Shown: piece after piece, positions 17,032 to 25,269 of the stretch
Position numbering within the stretch: position 1 is the first letter of the stretch
Layout: every line of letters starts with the position of its first letter
Source: Ancylomarina sp048268005
GTDB lineage: Bacteria; Bacteroidota; Bacteroidia; Bacteroidales; Marinifilaceae
Assembly: GCA_048268005.1 (NCBI GenBank)
Contig: JBLWWJ010000001.1
Location: 124,001 to 188,000 of the forward strand
Reading direction: 5' to 3'
DNA length: 64,000 nucleotides
Made by a program: the position numbers and the translations under genes
Notes under the pieces: model-generated
What the model was told of the DNA's origin: nothing
Databases searched by the model: none
Seen by the model: only the letters and a program-made list of their open reading frames with translations

Positions 17032-17706
17032 ATGGAAAGATTGAAATTGATGATTAATATTTTAGGTGTGGTTATCATACCCTTATGCTTAACCTACCTA
17101 GGGTATTTATACTCAGGTGATTTACAGGAAAAAGAACTTAGAGCCAAATATGTAGGTATAGCTGCAAATATATTAGCAAGTCCTCCTTCAAAAGATAATT
17201 TAGGTCTGAGGGAATGGGCTGCAACAACTTTGGATTCTTTTGCTGAAATAAAGTTGCCACTAAAATCTAAAAAGGCATTAGTTGAAAAGAGTGTTTTATA
17301 TGGCTCTTCAATTATTGGGTCTCCAGTTAGTATACATTTTCGACAAGTAAAAATATCAGATTTATTTCCCGGAAATGAAATTGGAGTAAGGGTTTTTATT
17401 TTGTCAGGGAGTACTTTGGATAAGCACTTAATATTTGATCAAATTGTAAATGTTAAAATAGATTCTAATGCAATTAATTTAAAGGAATCTGTTGGTTTTA
17501 AAGAAGAGTTTTATGCTACAAGACTATCGAAGTCATCTAATATTCACCTCTTTGAAGAAATATATGATCCGACTACAAATATTATAATATCATCAAAACA
17601 AAGTTTGTTGTCTGGTGCATATTTACCGAGCAAAAATATTTGCTCTAATTTATCTGGTAAGTATCAGGCATTATTGATTTGGGATATTGAAGAGGTAAAA
17701 GAGTAA
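17032..17706 (+). CDS. Single-pass membrane protein of unknown function
   Basis: This 224-residue protein has one N-terminal transmembrane helix (about 9-27, INILGVVIIPLCLTYLGYLY) and a soluble remainder. The sequence just after the helix (KYVGIAANILASPP, LREWAATTLDSF) looks like a type often found as a one-TM protein beside defence genes, though I cannot name a family. The rest is beta-rich without clear motifs. It begins 100 bases after the four-helix protein on the same strand and could be an extra member of that operon or a separate unit. Confidence 0.6.
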   Translation: MERLKLMINILGVVIIPLCLTYLGYLYSGDLQEKELRAKYVGIAANILASPPSKDNLGLREWAATTLDSFAEIKLPLKSKKALVEKSVLYGSSIIGSPVSIHFRQVKISDLFPGNEIGVRVFILSGSTLDKHLIFDQIVNVKIDSNAINLKESVGFKEEFYATRLSKSSNIHLFEEIYDPTTNIIISSKQSLLSGAYLPSKNICSNLSGKYQALLIWDIEEVKE

Positions 17707-18007
17707 TTATTTCAGAATTGGAATAATAATGATTTTCAAGTTGTGATTTCATATTTTCTATAGTGAGGTTGTAATTAGATTGTTAGTCTGTTATTAAGAT
17801 ATTGACAGGTTTGACAGATCTGATTATTCTTAAAAAGTGTTAGTTTTAGCAAAAGTGGGCAAAAGTATAATCAGAAAATATCCTGTGAAAGGATAATAAA
17901 CAATTGCGATTCCTTTTTATGACCCAAAGTTAGCATGAAAAGCTAGCTGTTGTTCAACAATATCTGCTGTGATAATATTAGTTACCCTTTAAATAATAAA
18001 ATACTTT
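17707..18007. other. 301-base AT-rich spacer
   Basis: No open frame of note, tRNA or strong terminator is seen. A short GACAGGTTTGACAGATCTG stretch around 17803-17821 resembles the CTGACAG-type dispersed hairpin elements found elsewhere in the window, but without its partner arm. Confidence 0.4.
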
Positions 18008-19096
18008 ATGAATATTTTCAGAATTTTATCCTCACATGATGGTTCTATTAATGAGCCTAATGTAAGCTCTTTTTTAGCTTATCTTTTGAATCCTAATGAA
18101 GACCATGGCTTGTCAGGGCTTTTACTCCAGGAAATATTAAATGAAATTTTGCTTGTAAATAAGGATTTCCTATCTAAAATTCAATACAATAACAGAGTAA
18201 CAGATTTGTCAAAGTATTCAGGTTATTCAATAAATGTTATTCCCGAAATGACAGTTAATTTAAATTCTAATGGCAAAAGGAAAAGAAGAGATATAGATAT
18301 ATTGCTTGAAATAGTTGACAGCAGAACAAGTGAAGTTCTTTATGCGATTTGTTTAGAAAATAAGATAACTGATGCTTCAATAAATAAAAAGGATTCTCAG
18401 TTGGAAGATGAATTAGCAGGTTTGAAAAACCATTATCAAGACTGTAGTTTAACCCCGGAAATCTATGTAATTTATCTGACCCCTTATCCATCCAATATTT
18501 CAAGAGATTCTTTCGAAAAGTTAGAGTATTCAAAGAAGTGTCATCTTTATTGGAATGATCATGAGGGGGCAATTTTTAATAAACTCATAAAAATTTTTAA
18601 GGATGATAGCAACGGCCTAATCGATCCTATAAATGATCAATCTTCATACCTGATAAAATCATTCCTTTCTTTTATAAAAACGAATTTTAAAAGTTATATA
18701 GAGGAAAGACAAGAGAAATTAGAAAAGAAAAGTTATGGAAAACCAGTTATTGATCATTTAAAAGAATTCTCTGAAACATTAGAACTAGATATGGCTTATA
18801 ATATTTCTGAAATTAGAAAGAAATTTTCAGAGTATGTCCTTCAGGAATCAGGAGTAGATTTGAATAATGGAACAAGAAATGCTCATATATCATTAGCTAT
18901 AGTAAATGATAAAAATAGAGCACATTATGGTGTTAAAAGGTATGATGACGAGCGAAAAAATATATTCTATTATTCAGGTGATTCTCGAAAAGTATTAAAA
19001 CGATTTTATCCAGGTGTTTTAGAAGAAATCCCGATTTATTTTAAAAATGAAGATGAAATTGAATCGGTATTATCAAATGAATTAATCAAGCACTAG
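18008..19096 (+). CDS. PD-(D/E)XK nuclease superfamily protein (PDDEXK_4-like)
   Basis: This 362-residue protein has the N-terminal pattern of the PDDEXK_4 family, with NEPNVSSFLAYLLNPNEDHG (about 15-34). Its nuclease core reads RRDIDILLE followed by ICLENKI (about residues 96-121). The D...ENK arrangement supplies the catalytic Asp, Glu and Lys. No membrane segment is seen. Such proteins are frequent single-gene or paired cargo in defence islands, but their target is generally unknown. A second protein of the same kind follows 162 bases later. Confidence 0.7.
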   Translation: MNIFRILSSHDGSINEPNVSSFLAYLLNPNEDHGLSGLLLQEILNEILLVNKDFLSKIQYNNRVTDLSKYSGYSINVIPEMTVNLNSNGKRKRRDIDILLEIVDSRTSEVLYAICLENKITDASINKKDSQLEDELAGLKNHYQDCSLTPEIYVIYLTPYPSNISRDSFEKLEYSKKCHLYWNDHEGAIFNKLIKIFKDDSNGLIDPINDQSSYLIKSFLSFIKTNFKSYIEERQEKLEKKSYGKPVIDHLKEFSETLELDMAYNISEIRKKFSEYVLQESGVDLNNGTRNAHISLAIVNDKNRAHYGVKRYDDERKNIFYYSGDSRKVLKRFYPGVLEEIPIYFKNEDEIESVLSNELIKH

Positions 19097-19258
19097 TTTA
19101 TTTGTTTAGAGATTGAATTGAACGAAGGTAATATAGCATTGATTCGACTAGTTGCTGCTAAAAGTTCGTTAGAGGTTATAGCAGTTAATGAATTAACGAC
19201 ATAAGAGATAAGAATCATATAGTTGTTTCAAATATGTTGGCATTAAATATTAAAAAAA

Positions 19259-20362
19259 ATGAATACTGAATCACTAATAAGTGAATTGAAAGAATCACCT
19301 TTATTTAATCTTTCACTTAGCTCAAAAGAATTATTTCATAGTAATTTCTTGGCCTGGATTTGTGAAAAATATCCAATTACATTTGGAAAAATATTAAGTA
19401 GACATTTAGGTATTAGTGAGAATGATTCAAAGAACGGGATAATTAAGGTATATAGAGAACAAAAGAAAATTGACTTAATTCTTGAATTTGAATGCAAACG
19501 AATAATAATTGAAAATAAGGTTAAAAGCGTTCCAGATAAGGAACAGTTAATTGATTACAAAAAAAAGAACAGTACTGAAGACCTTTTTCTTTTATTAACA
19601 TTAATACCTCCAACTTTTGATATAAAAGAGTGCGGTTGGGAGATTATTACTTATGGTGACTTAAGTGAGATGTTATCAGAATTAAAAGATTCATTAGATT
19701 CAAATGATTATTATAGTTCTTATCTTCTTGAAGACTATATCAGTTTTATAAATAATCTTGAGAATATAATTGGCAAGTTATCTTTTAATCCCAATAGTGA
19801 GTTATATGATTATTATGGTTTGGAATATTCTCTATTTCAACAAATAAGACTTCACGACTTGTATATTAAGTACAAATACAATCAAATTGTAACTGAGATT
19901 TATAAATATTTAAAATTACGATTAAAAGATACTACTGTATCCAAAGGGATTAGGTATTCACATGAGATGCATAAATATCAGCTTGTTATTAGTTCTACTT
20001 TGGTGAATGGTAAGGGGGTTGTAAATATTGATTATTCAAAGGACGATGAGATAATATTTGGAATAATGCTTGATGGAGCAAGATATAACCACTACATGTA
20101 TTCTTGGGGTAGAGCGCGAGAGAAAAGGTATGAAATGGCTAATGAACTAAGAATTCAAGGAAAGTGGTTTAGTTTTGACTCCATTTCTGATGATGAAACA
20201 TATCCTAAAAATGGAAAAGATTTCAATAAATTCAAAGACATGATTTATCGCTCTTTTAAAATTAGTTCCAACACTCAAATAAATGTTCTTTTGGAAAGAA
20301 TTTCTAAAGACACAATTAGGTTGATGAATATAAATACTAATGCCAATAGTATCTATAAATAA
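19259..20362 (+). CDS. Second PD-(D/E)XK nuclease superfamily protein (PDDEXK_4-like)
   Basis: This 367-residue protein begins like the previous one (LSSKELFHSNFLAWICEK) and has the nuclease core KIDLILEFE...RIIIENKVKS (about 70-90), giving the D and ExK-type residues (ENK). The C-terminal half is unrelated in detail to the upstream gene, so the pair is not a recent tandem duplication but two diverged members of one family. The DNA is very AT-rich compared with the BREX genes, consistent with recent acquisition. It ends at the edge of a repeat-rich stretch. Confidence 0.7.
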   Translation: MNTESLISELKESPLFNLSLSSKELFHSNFLAWICEKYPITFGKILSRHLGISENDSKNGIIKVYREQKKIDLILEFECKRIIIENKVKSVPDKEQLIDYKKKNSTEDLFLLLTLIPPTFDIKECGWEIITYGDLSEMLSELKDSLDSNDYYSSYLLEDYISFINNLENIIGKLSFNPNSELYDYYGLEYSLFQQIRLHDLYIKYKYNQIVTEIYKYLKLRLKDTTVSKGIRYSHEMHKYQLVISSTLVNGKGVVNIDYSKDDEIIFGIMLDGARYNHYMYSWGRAREKRYEMANELRIQGKWFSFDSISDDETYPKNGKDFNKFKDMIYRSFKISSNTQINVLLERISKDTIRLMNINTNANSIYK

Positions 20363-20435
20363 TAGAAGGTTTTCAACTGCCTCAGATTTGTATTCTGAGG
20401 TTTTTGAGCCAGAAATTTGCATTTTTTTTTGGAAA

Positions 20436-20613
20436 GGAAATAAGGCGTTCTCTCCTCGGGCTGCTGCAAAAAGTTCGCCAGCCTTGTCCGCTCTTTCAGG
20501 AGGAGGCTTTCCAAAATCCTTTTGGCTGTTCCACCCAGCTTGCTGGTCCCGGGTATCGGGATAAACCTCATCATTTCTACTTTTTATTTGAAGAGGTTCC
20601 ACAGCCAATAGGC
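20436..20613. repeat. Dispersed repeat B, copy 1
   Basis: The block from GGAAATAAGGCG to CCAATAGGC recurs at 29189-29322 with an internal deletion of about 40 bases and scattered changes. It is relatively GC-rich and non-coding. Its 3' part (TTCCACAGCCAA) also occurs alone near 20926 and 24430, so the element is modular. Confidence 0.75.
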
Positions 20614-20671
20614 TTTTCTTAAAATATTGCTACTATGGTATTCCTATCAATGAATATCTGTTTCTTTTAAG

Positions 20672-20689
20672 TCTCCCCTAAAGGGGAGA
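20672..20689. repeat. Palindrome TCTCCCCTAAAGGGGAGA
   Basis: Eight-base arms flank AA. Variants of this palindrome are, from memory, common between genes in Bacteroidota. It is followed by TTTAGAGGGG, not a T-run, so it is a repeat element rather than a clear terminator. Confidence 0.55.
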
Positions 20690-20711
20690 TTTAGAGGGGT
20701 GCTTTTATGAG

Positions 20712-20754
20712 ATTTTCGGAGTCTCACTTTTTTGTTGAGGCTCCGAATAAATTT
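20712..20754. repeat. Dispersed hairpin repeat C, copy 1
   Basis: The arms TTCGGAGTCTCA and TGAGGCTCCGAA can form a 12-bp stem with one G-U. The block recurs nearly identically at 29356-29396. A CTGTCAG/CTGACAG hairpin follows at 20763-20789. Confidence 0.7.
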
Positions 20755-20814
20755 CATGAAACCTGTCAGCGTCTTTTCCGACCTGACAGAGTTTAAAATA
20801 ATACTCTAACTTAT

Positions 20815-20899
20815 CCCCGCTGGTGCGAGATTGTATCTCGTACCCTGCGAAGCAGAAAATCAACTTAATTCAACTTCAGTTGTTCCTAAGCCTCATCCT
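20815..20899. repeat. Dispersed repeat A, copy 1 (REP-like palindrome)
   Basis: About 85 bases from CCCCGCTGGTGCGAGA to ATCCTTT recur at 24323-24408 with three substitutions. The first part holds a palindrome, GTGCGAGAT-TGT-ATCTCGTAC. The compact palindrome plus conserved tail resembles REP elements mobilised by RAYT transposases, but no transposase is in the window. The remaining bases to 21101 show no gene. Confidence 0.7.
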
Positions 20900-21101
20900 T
20901 TCCTCTTTTTTTAATCAAAAGTGATTCCACAGCCAATAGGCATTTGTCTCAGTCTTGCTAGTTCATATCCTTATAGATGGTTCTGTCAGCATTGAAATGA
21001 ATCGACTTACACTTAAGCGCCCAAAAATCAATTTGATAAATTCCTCAATACTTGTTACCTTTTGTAGTACAACTATTTCTGTCTAAAGTGATAATCTTGA
21101 G

Positions 21102-21644
21102 ATGAATACACCTAAGTCGTTCTGTACCGATACCAACAAAATTAAAGCCTTTGTTTTAGGATGTGATCCAACAGCATTCGATAAAGATGAAAATCGATTA
21201 GAATTCGAATACGTTTTTGATTTAGGAAATGATGAACGCTATTTTAGTGGTGTTGTTGAGAACCTGAAGCAAGTTGGATTATCAATCGGTGAAATCTATG
21301 TCCAAAATCTCGTGACTGATTATCAAAATCAAGAAACCGGTAAAAATCATCAGTGGGAACAAATTGCAAGTGGATATATTGCTGAACGTAAAAAAGAGTT
21401 TGATAAGATTGATCCCAAAGGTGAAATCCCTGTTTTTCTTACATCTGAAGTGCTTTATAAGGTATTATTAAATCCTGATGAGGAACAATATAAGGCATCT
21501 CAACTTTATAATTCCCAAAAATTATTACCAATATCAGCAAAATTCAACTTGCTCAGTAGGCCATTAATCCCACTATATCGGCATTGGAATTATAAGCTTA
21601 AAAAATGGCCACAATTTTCTAATGCTATAAAGTCTCTATTTTAA
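21102..21644 (+). CDS. Hypothetical protein with uracil-DNA-glycosylase-like motif
   Basis: This 180-residue cytosolic protein begins with AFVLGCDPTAF, which resembles motif I of the uracil-DNA glycosylase superfamily (G.DP). It contains an internal IYVQNLV strand and ends with a LIPLYRHWNYKLKKW segment that could supply the second motif His. The size suits a minimal UDG-like fold. No FeS cysteines are seen. The next gene starts 14 bases later on the same strand, suggesting cotranscription. The glycosylase reading is tentative. Confidence 0.4.
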   Translation: MNTPKSFCTDTNKIKAFVLGCDPTAFDKDENRLEFEYVFDLGNDERYFSGVVENLKQVGLSIGEIYVQNLVTDYQNQETGKNHQWEQIASGYIAERKKEFDKIDPKGEIPVFLTSEVLYKVLLNPDEEQYKASQLYNSQKLLPISAKFNLLSRPLIPLYRHWNYKLKKWPQFSNAIKSLF

Positions 21645-21657
21645 TAAAAGATGAATT

Positions 21658-21974
21658 ATGGGATGTCAAAAATTGGTTGTGTGTTCTAACTGTAAATATC
21701 CTTTTACAGTTAATGAAGGAGGTGGCATGTTTTTTCATTTACTAAAATGTGATAAATGCGGAAAAGACAGAACGATTTTATTTTCAACCATAGAGAACTT
21801 TCATTTAGATACAGATACAATTTCAGAAAAGAAGTATGAGAGCCTGGTTGAAAAAAAATACGGAAATGTAAATGCGGAGGCAGATTCAAATTTGATGCTA
21901 AATCTCGATGTCCGGAATGCGGTTTCGATCATTATATTGATGTCCCAGATGCTGGTATTTGTTTTTACGATTAA
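21658..21974 (+). pseudogene. Double zinc-ribbon protein, frameshifted at an A8 run
   Basis: The first frame gives CSNC...CDKC (a zinc ribbon, about residues 9-39) and runs to a stop at 21993 with an implausible hydrophobic tail. From 21864, the -1 frame reads KCKCGGRFKFDAKSRCPECG and ends FYD at the TAA at 21972-21974, a second well-formed CxC/CxxC ribbon. The frames meet at the run of eight A at 21851-21858, whose phasing in the first frame is A-AAA-AAA. One missing A, a true -1 frameshift, transcriptional slippage or a sequencing error would all explain it. The joined product would be about 105 residues. It lies 14 bases after the UDG-like gene. Confidence 0.65.
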
Positions 21975-22002
21975 TTTTAAACTTGTCAATTAGTAATGAT
22001 CT

Positions 22003-22728
22003 CTATCTAAACTTCTTCTTTATCCAATTAAGAAGATTAGATTGTTCACTTATCCCAACTTCATGTTCTTCATCGTTAGATTGGACTATAAGATCTTTAT
22101 GTCGTCTCATCTTTATGCCATTCTCAAAAACGATATAGCTTCGATTAATTTCATTAAAATCAATATGTTTCTCTCTTAAGAGTTCTTTAGCATCTTTAAG
22201 AAGTAAATTGACTTCTTTTTCTGGAGATCGATTAATAAAATGCCATGTGGTGTATTTCCCATCAGCCTTTAAATATGACAAGTCGGACGGATCGATATAC
22301 AATTGCTCCTTCTTCCCGTTGGGAATAATAATCTTAGATGATACACTGTGATGAGATTCTGTTGTGTTATTTAGCTTGAGACATATCTTTTTTAATATTT
22401 CTTTATCGATAGGCTTATTTAAGTAGCCTTGAATTGTTGCAATACCATCATGATTAATAACCTCTTGAATGGGATTTAGATGACTTGTAACAAAAATCAC
22501 TTGAGCTTTATATTTAATTTGATCAAGCACCTCTTTTCCATTTAGACCAGGCATATCATGATCTAGAAAGATGACATCTGGCTTTGTTTGATTTATCCTT
22601 TGGATAGCCTCGAATGGATCGTCAATCAAAGCTGTTTCTCTGAGAAATGGATATACCTTGAGCTTCTCACTTAGCTCTTCTAAGAAAATAGCTTCATCGT
22701 CGACGGCAATATAACTTAAGTACATCAT
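22003..22728 (-). CDS. LytTR-family response regulator
   Basis: This 241-residue regulator has an N-terminal receiver domain with VDDE at 9-12, the phospho-acceptor D56 in IFLDHDMPG and the NKPI switch near 105. A LytTR-type DNA-binding domain follows (about 130-230, with LSYLKADGKYTTWHF and NRSYIV). It overlaps the kinase gene by four bases, so the two are translationally coupled. LytTR proteins typically bind two direct repeats about 21 bp apart, and such a repeat occurs upstream of the pair at 23738. Confidence 0.9.
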   Translation of the reverse strand: MMYLSYIAVDDEAIFLEELSEKLKVYPFLRETALIDDPFEAIQRINQTKPDVIFLDHDMPGLNGKEVLDQIKYKAQVIFVTSHLNPIQEVINHDGIATIQGYLNKPIDKEILKKICLKLNNTTESHHSVSSKIIIPNGKKEQLYIDPSDLSYLKADGKYTTWHFINRSPEKEVNLLLKDAKELLREKHIDFNEINRSYIVFENGIKMRRHKDLIVQSNDEEHEVGISEQSNLLNWIKKKFR

Positions 22729-23729
22729 ACGGTCAATTGAAGTTTTGCGATATAAGTGTTGTTGTGAATAGTATTCGAAATATCGTATTTGTTACTGGCC
22801 TGATCGAGAAACTTACTGTATTCCTGATCACCTAAGCCACCTAATAATTTCTTTTGATTCATTTCAGGATGCATAGGAGTTTCAACACTGTATTCTAGTG
22901 TGTTATGTTGAGATGTCAGGCTTACTTTTAGTGCTTTTTTCTTAAAATACCCATGCTTAATTGCATTGTCAATATAATTGAACAAGACTGTAGGCGGAAC
23001 TTGTATATCCGTACGATCTAACTTGTTTATAATATCCACCTTAATGTTCTTGTTCATCTCAATTAAAGAACAGAACTTCTCAAGATGTGTTATTTCAGTT
23101 TGTAGATGAATTTTAGAGATACTATTGCTGTAAATGAGATAGTTTAAGATATCGATGAGTAGTGTTAGGCTTTTTTCTAATTTGTCATTATAGCCTCTAA
23201 GGTGCAGCTTGAAACTGTTTAGAGTATAAAACTTATAGCCAAATAATGAAAAACGACTTTTAATAGCCTTGTCTTCTAATTTAAGTTTTGAATCAATAAA
23301 TGTACTGTTGATTAAATTTTTAAGATAATGAGGAGACAAGCGATAGGCTTGGAGTCGATTTTCGCTTGTTTTATATTTCTCTTTTGCCAGGAGTAGTTCT
23401 TGGTATGTTTTTGAGTATTTAGCTAGATAGTCTGTTTTCTCCTCATTGAGAATACGAATGTTTTTTCGAAGTTCGTTTTCGGAGTTTTGATACAATTCGA
23501 TTTTCTTTCGACTCTCATTAACCTGCATCTGCAACTTACAGCGCTCACCTTCTATCACCTTTATTTTTTGCTCAAAAACTAGTTTTTCATTTTCCAAATC
23601 TTCTGAATTTGAATCAGCAAATTTTCGTCTCAAATAAGATATTAAAAGAAGAATTAAGAGGACTATAATTAAGATAGCCTGCCCATCCATGTCCAGAGCA
23701 TCATGTATTAAACGCTTCAAAAATCTCAT
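22725..23729 (-). CDS. LytS-like sensor histidine kinase
   Basis: This 334-residue protein has one transmembrane helix (about 17-33) and a long coiled coil (about 40-125). A His_kinase-like motif, SPHYLKNLINS, places the phosphorylatable H134 as in the NPHFLFN motif of LytS kinases. An N-box, FNYIDNAIKHG, is near residue 250. The glycine-rich ATP motif is degenerate (LGGLGD). With a single helix and no extracellular loop it probably senses an intracellular or membrane cue. It pairs with the overlapping LytTR regulator downstream. Confidence 0.88.
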   Translation of the reverse strand: MRFLKRLIHDALDMDGQAILIIVLLILLLISYLRRKFADSNSEDLENEKLVFEQKIKVIEGERCKLQMQVNESRKKIELYQNSENELRKNIRILNEEKTDYLAKYSKTYQELLLAKEKYKTSENRLQAYRLSPHYLKNLINSTFIDSKLKLEDKAIKSRFSLFGYKFYTLNSFKLHLRGYNDKLEKSLTLLIDILNYLIYSNSISKIHLQTEITHLEKFCSLIEMNKNIKVDIINKLDRTDIQVPPTVLFNYIDNAIKHGYFKKKALKVSLTSQHNTLEYSVETPMHPEMNQKKLLGGLGDQEYSKFLDQASNKYDISNTIHNNTYIAKLQLTV

Positions 23730-23737
23730 AATACGTA

Positions 23738-23771
23738 TTTCATTCTTTTTTTATGGAGTTTCATTCCTTTT
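23738..23771. promoter_or_regulatory. Candidate LytTR operator (21-bp-spaced direct repeat)
   Basis: TTTCATTC occurs at 23738-23745 and again at 23759-23766, start-to-start 21 bp, and each copy is followed by a T-rich tract. Two repeats two helical turns apart are the usual LytTR target. It lies 9 bases upstream of the kinase start and ~104 bases upstream of the small plus-strand gene at 23870, so it could control either. Confidence 0.5.
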
Positions 23772-23869
23772 TCAAAATTGACTCAAACAGCTTAGCTAGT
23801 TTTGAAATGTCAAGAGCATCAAAAATAGTATAAAATCATATTTTTTAAGTTAAATTTCAAAATTAAGTT

Positions 23870-23998
23870 ATGTCTAAAACAAATTCGAGTTCAACATCAG
23901 GTTCTAAATCTACTTCAAGTACAAGACCTGCTAATGGTCCAAGTACAACAGGTAATCCTTCAGGAAAGGGCAGAGGAAATAATCCTCCTAAAAAGTAA
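23870..23998 (+). CDS. Tiny Ser/Thr/Gly/Asn-rich protein (42 aa)
   Basis: The ATG-to-TAA frame encodes 42 residues with a long Ser/Thr run followed by PANGPSTTGNPSGKGRGNNP. I recall similar short proteins with a PSTTGNPSGGGRGNN-type core in unrelated genomes, which argues that it is real. It is basic, has no signal peptide and is probably disordered. It lies just upstream of a second tiny gene and faces the LytS/LytTR pair across a candidate operator. Function is unknown. Confidence 0.6.
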   Translation: MSKTNSSSTSGSKSTSSTRPANGPSTTGNPSGKGRGNNPPKK

Positions 23999-24039
23999 TT
24001 ATTGAATCAATTTTTAATCTAAAAAAAAAATAGAAAATT

Positions 24040-24147
24040 ATGTCATTAAATTCAGATTACGACTACACTCAGGATGAGCTAGATAATCATTCGAACCAAC
24101 TAAATCCAAATAATGATGCCTATGAATCGTCTAGGGATCACGATTGA
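24040..24147 (+). CDS. Tiny acidic Asn-rich protein (35 aa)
   Basis: This 35-residue frame contains YTQDELDNHSNQLNPNNDAY, a pattern (N-Q-L-N-P-N-N-x-A-Y) that I recall from short hypothetical proteins in several phyla. It is acidic whereas its neighbour at 23870 is basic, so the pair may interact. The spacing is 41 bases and a good terminator follows, so the two form a compact two-gene unit. Function is unknown. Confidence 0.6.
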   Translation: MSLNSDYDYTQDELDNHSNQLNPNNDAYESSRDHD

Positions 24148-24172
24148 TTCTTGGATTAAAGCTCAAAAAATG

Positions 24173-24203
24173 AAAACCGCAGCAGTTATGTTGCGGTTTT
24201 TCT
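24173..24203 (+). terminator. Rho-independent terminator of the two tiny genes
   Basis: AAAACCGCA and TGCGGTTTT form a 9-bp stem with a 10-base loop, followed by TTC. It lies 26 bases after the second small stop codon. Confidence 0.8.
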
Positions 24204-24322
24204 ATTACAATCATTCTTATAAAGACTTTAAAACACTTCGGTTTCTATCTGTTTTTCATTTTTGGATTCTATATTATCATTATTATTCCTTGTCTCGGTT
24301 TTATGATCATATATATAATCCC

Positions 24323-24408
24323 CCCCGCTGGTGCGAGATTGTATCTCGTACCCTGCGAAGCAGAAAATCAACTTAATTCAACTTCAGCTGTTCCTAAACC
24401 TTATCCTT
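24323..24408. repeat. Dispersed repeat A, copy 2
   Basis: It matches 20815-20899 apart from three substitutions and again carries the GTGCGAGAT-TGT-ATCTCGTAC palindrome. As in copy 1, it is followed by a TTCCACAGCCAA block. Confidence 0.75.
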
Positions 24409-24903
24409 TCTACTTTTTATTGAAATAGGTTCCACAGCCAACTGTTATCTTATTTGCTATTTCTAGGTTTCCACGATTCACTTCAGAATAGGATGCTTAA
24501 TTATAGAGTCCAGTTAGATTTGTTTATAAATAAAACCTAAATACTCTTATATCGACAAAGAGTTTCGATAGATGCCTGTCAAACAGATATGTAGGTGATG
24601 TGTAGTGTGATGGAGCTTATGAACTTAACAGATTTGACAAGTGAATAGATCATATTATTTAAATTTAATTTAACACTCGAAATGATTGGTTTTAGACTCT
24701 ATCTTTCGGTGATAATGTTGGGTTATATTTTATGAATTGTCTTATTATAATTAATAGGTTGTGCTCTCAAACAATAATTGCCACGTCTTAAAAAATAAGT
24801 TGGTATGCTCAGTAAATAGATCTATTGCATCTTGTGATAGAAGAGAACAACTGCTTATTTTTAATATTTATTAATTGAGATTTTAATAATGTATCCGTTT
24901 CTT
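24409..24903. other. Spacer without a gene
   Basis: After the tail of repeat A the DNA is AT-rich and has no supported coding frame, RNA gene or terminator. It must contain the promoter of the lipoprotein pair that follows, but no clear -7 TAnnTTTG element was found. Confidence 0.4.
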
Positions 24904-25263
24904 ATGAAGAATTATTTGTTTGTATTCTTACTCTTGGCGCTAAGCTTTTCTGCTTGTACAAAAACCAATTATGAGGATAATCCTCCTCAGTTGGAAATTT
25001 CTGTTTTTGATCTCCAAAGTCAACCCGTTTCCAATGTAAATGTTAGTCTTTTCTTGTCTTTAAGTGATTGGGAAAACCAACAGAATTCAATTGTTTCAGC
25101 ATCTACAGATGCTGATGGGAAGATCTTGTTTGAAAACCTGCAGGAGAAGTCCTACTGGTTCCTTGCTAAAAAAGGTGAGTTGACGAATCAATTCTCACCA
25201 GCACGCTTCGAGGAAGCTCTTAAAGTAAATGTAAAAACGAAAATTTCCACTGTGATTAAATAA
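24904..25263 (+). CDS. Small lipoprotein with Cna_B/carboxypeptidase-regulatory-like domain
   Basis: The ATG at 24904 gives MKNYLFVFLLLALSFSAC, a clean signal with lipobox and acylated Cys; an upstream ATG at 24889 would add five residues. The mature ~100 residues form a beta-sandwich pattern (ISVFDLQSQPVSNVNVSLF, TDADGKILFENL) typical of carboxypeptidase-regulatory or Cna_B-like folds. It ends six bases before the large LamG lipoprotein gene, so the two are cotranscribed and likely act together at the cell surface. Confidence 0.75.
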   Translation: MKNYLFVFLLLALSFSACTKTNYEDNPPQLEISVFDLQSQPVSNVNVSLFLSLSDWENQQNSIVSASTDADGKILFENLQEKSYWFLAKKGELTNQFSPARFEEALKVNVKTKISTVIK

Positions 25264-25269
25264 ACTGAA

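Noticed and set aside
20340..20622. Several overlapping short frames in the repeat B region on both strands
   Set aside because: They are translations of a non-coding repeat that recurs at 29189 with a deletion that breaks the frames.
24113..24376. An 87-codon plus-strand frame
   Set aside because: It overlaps the second tiny gene, the terminator and repeat A, and has no protein-like conservation.
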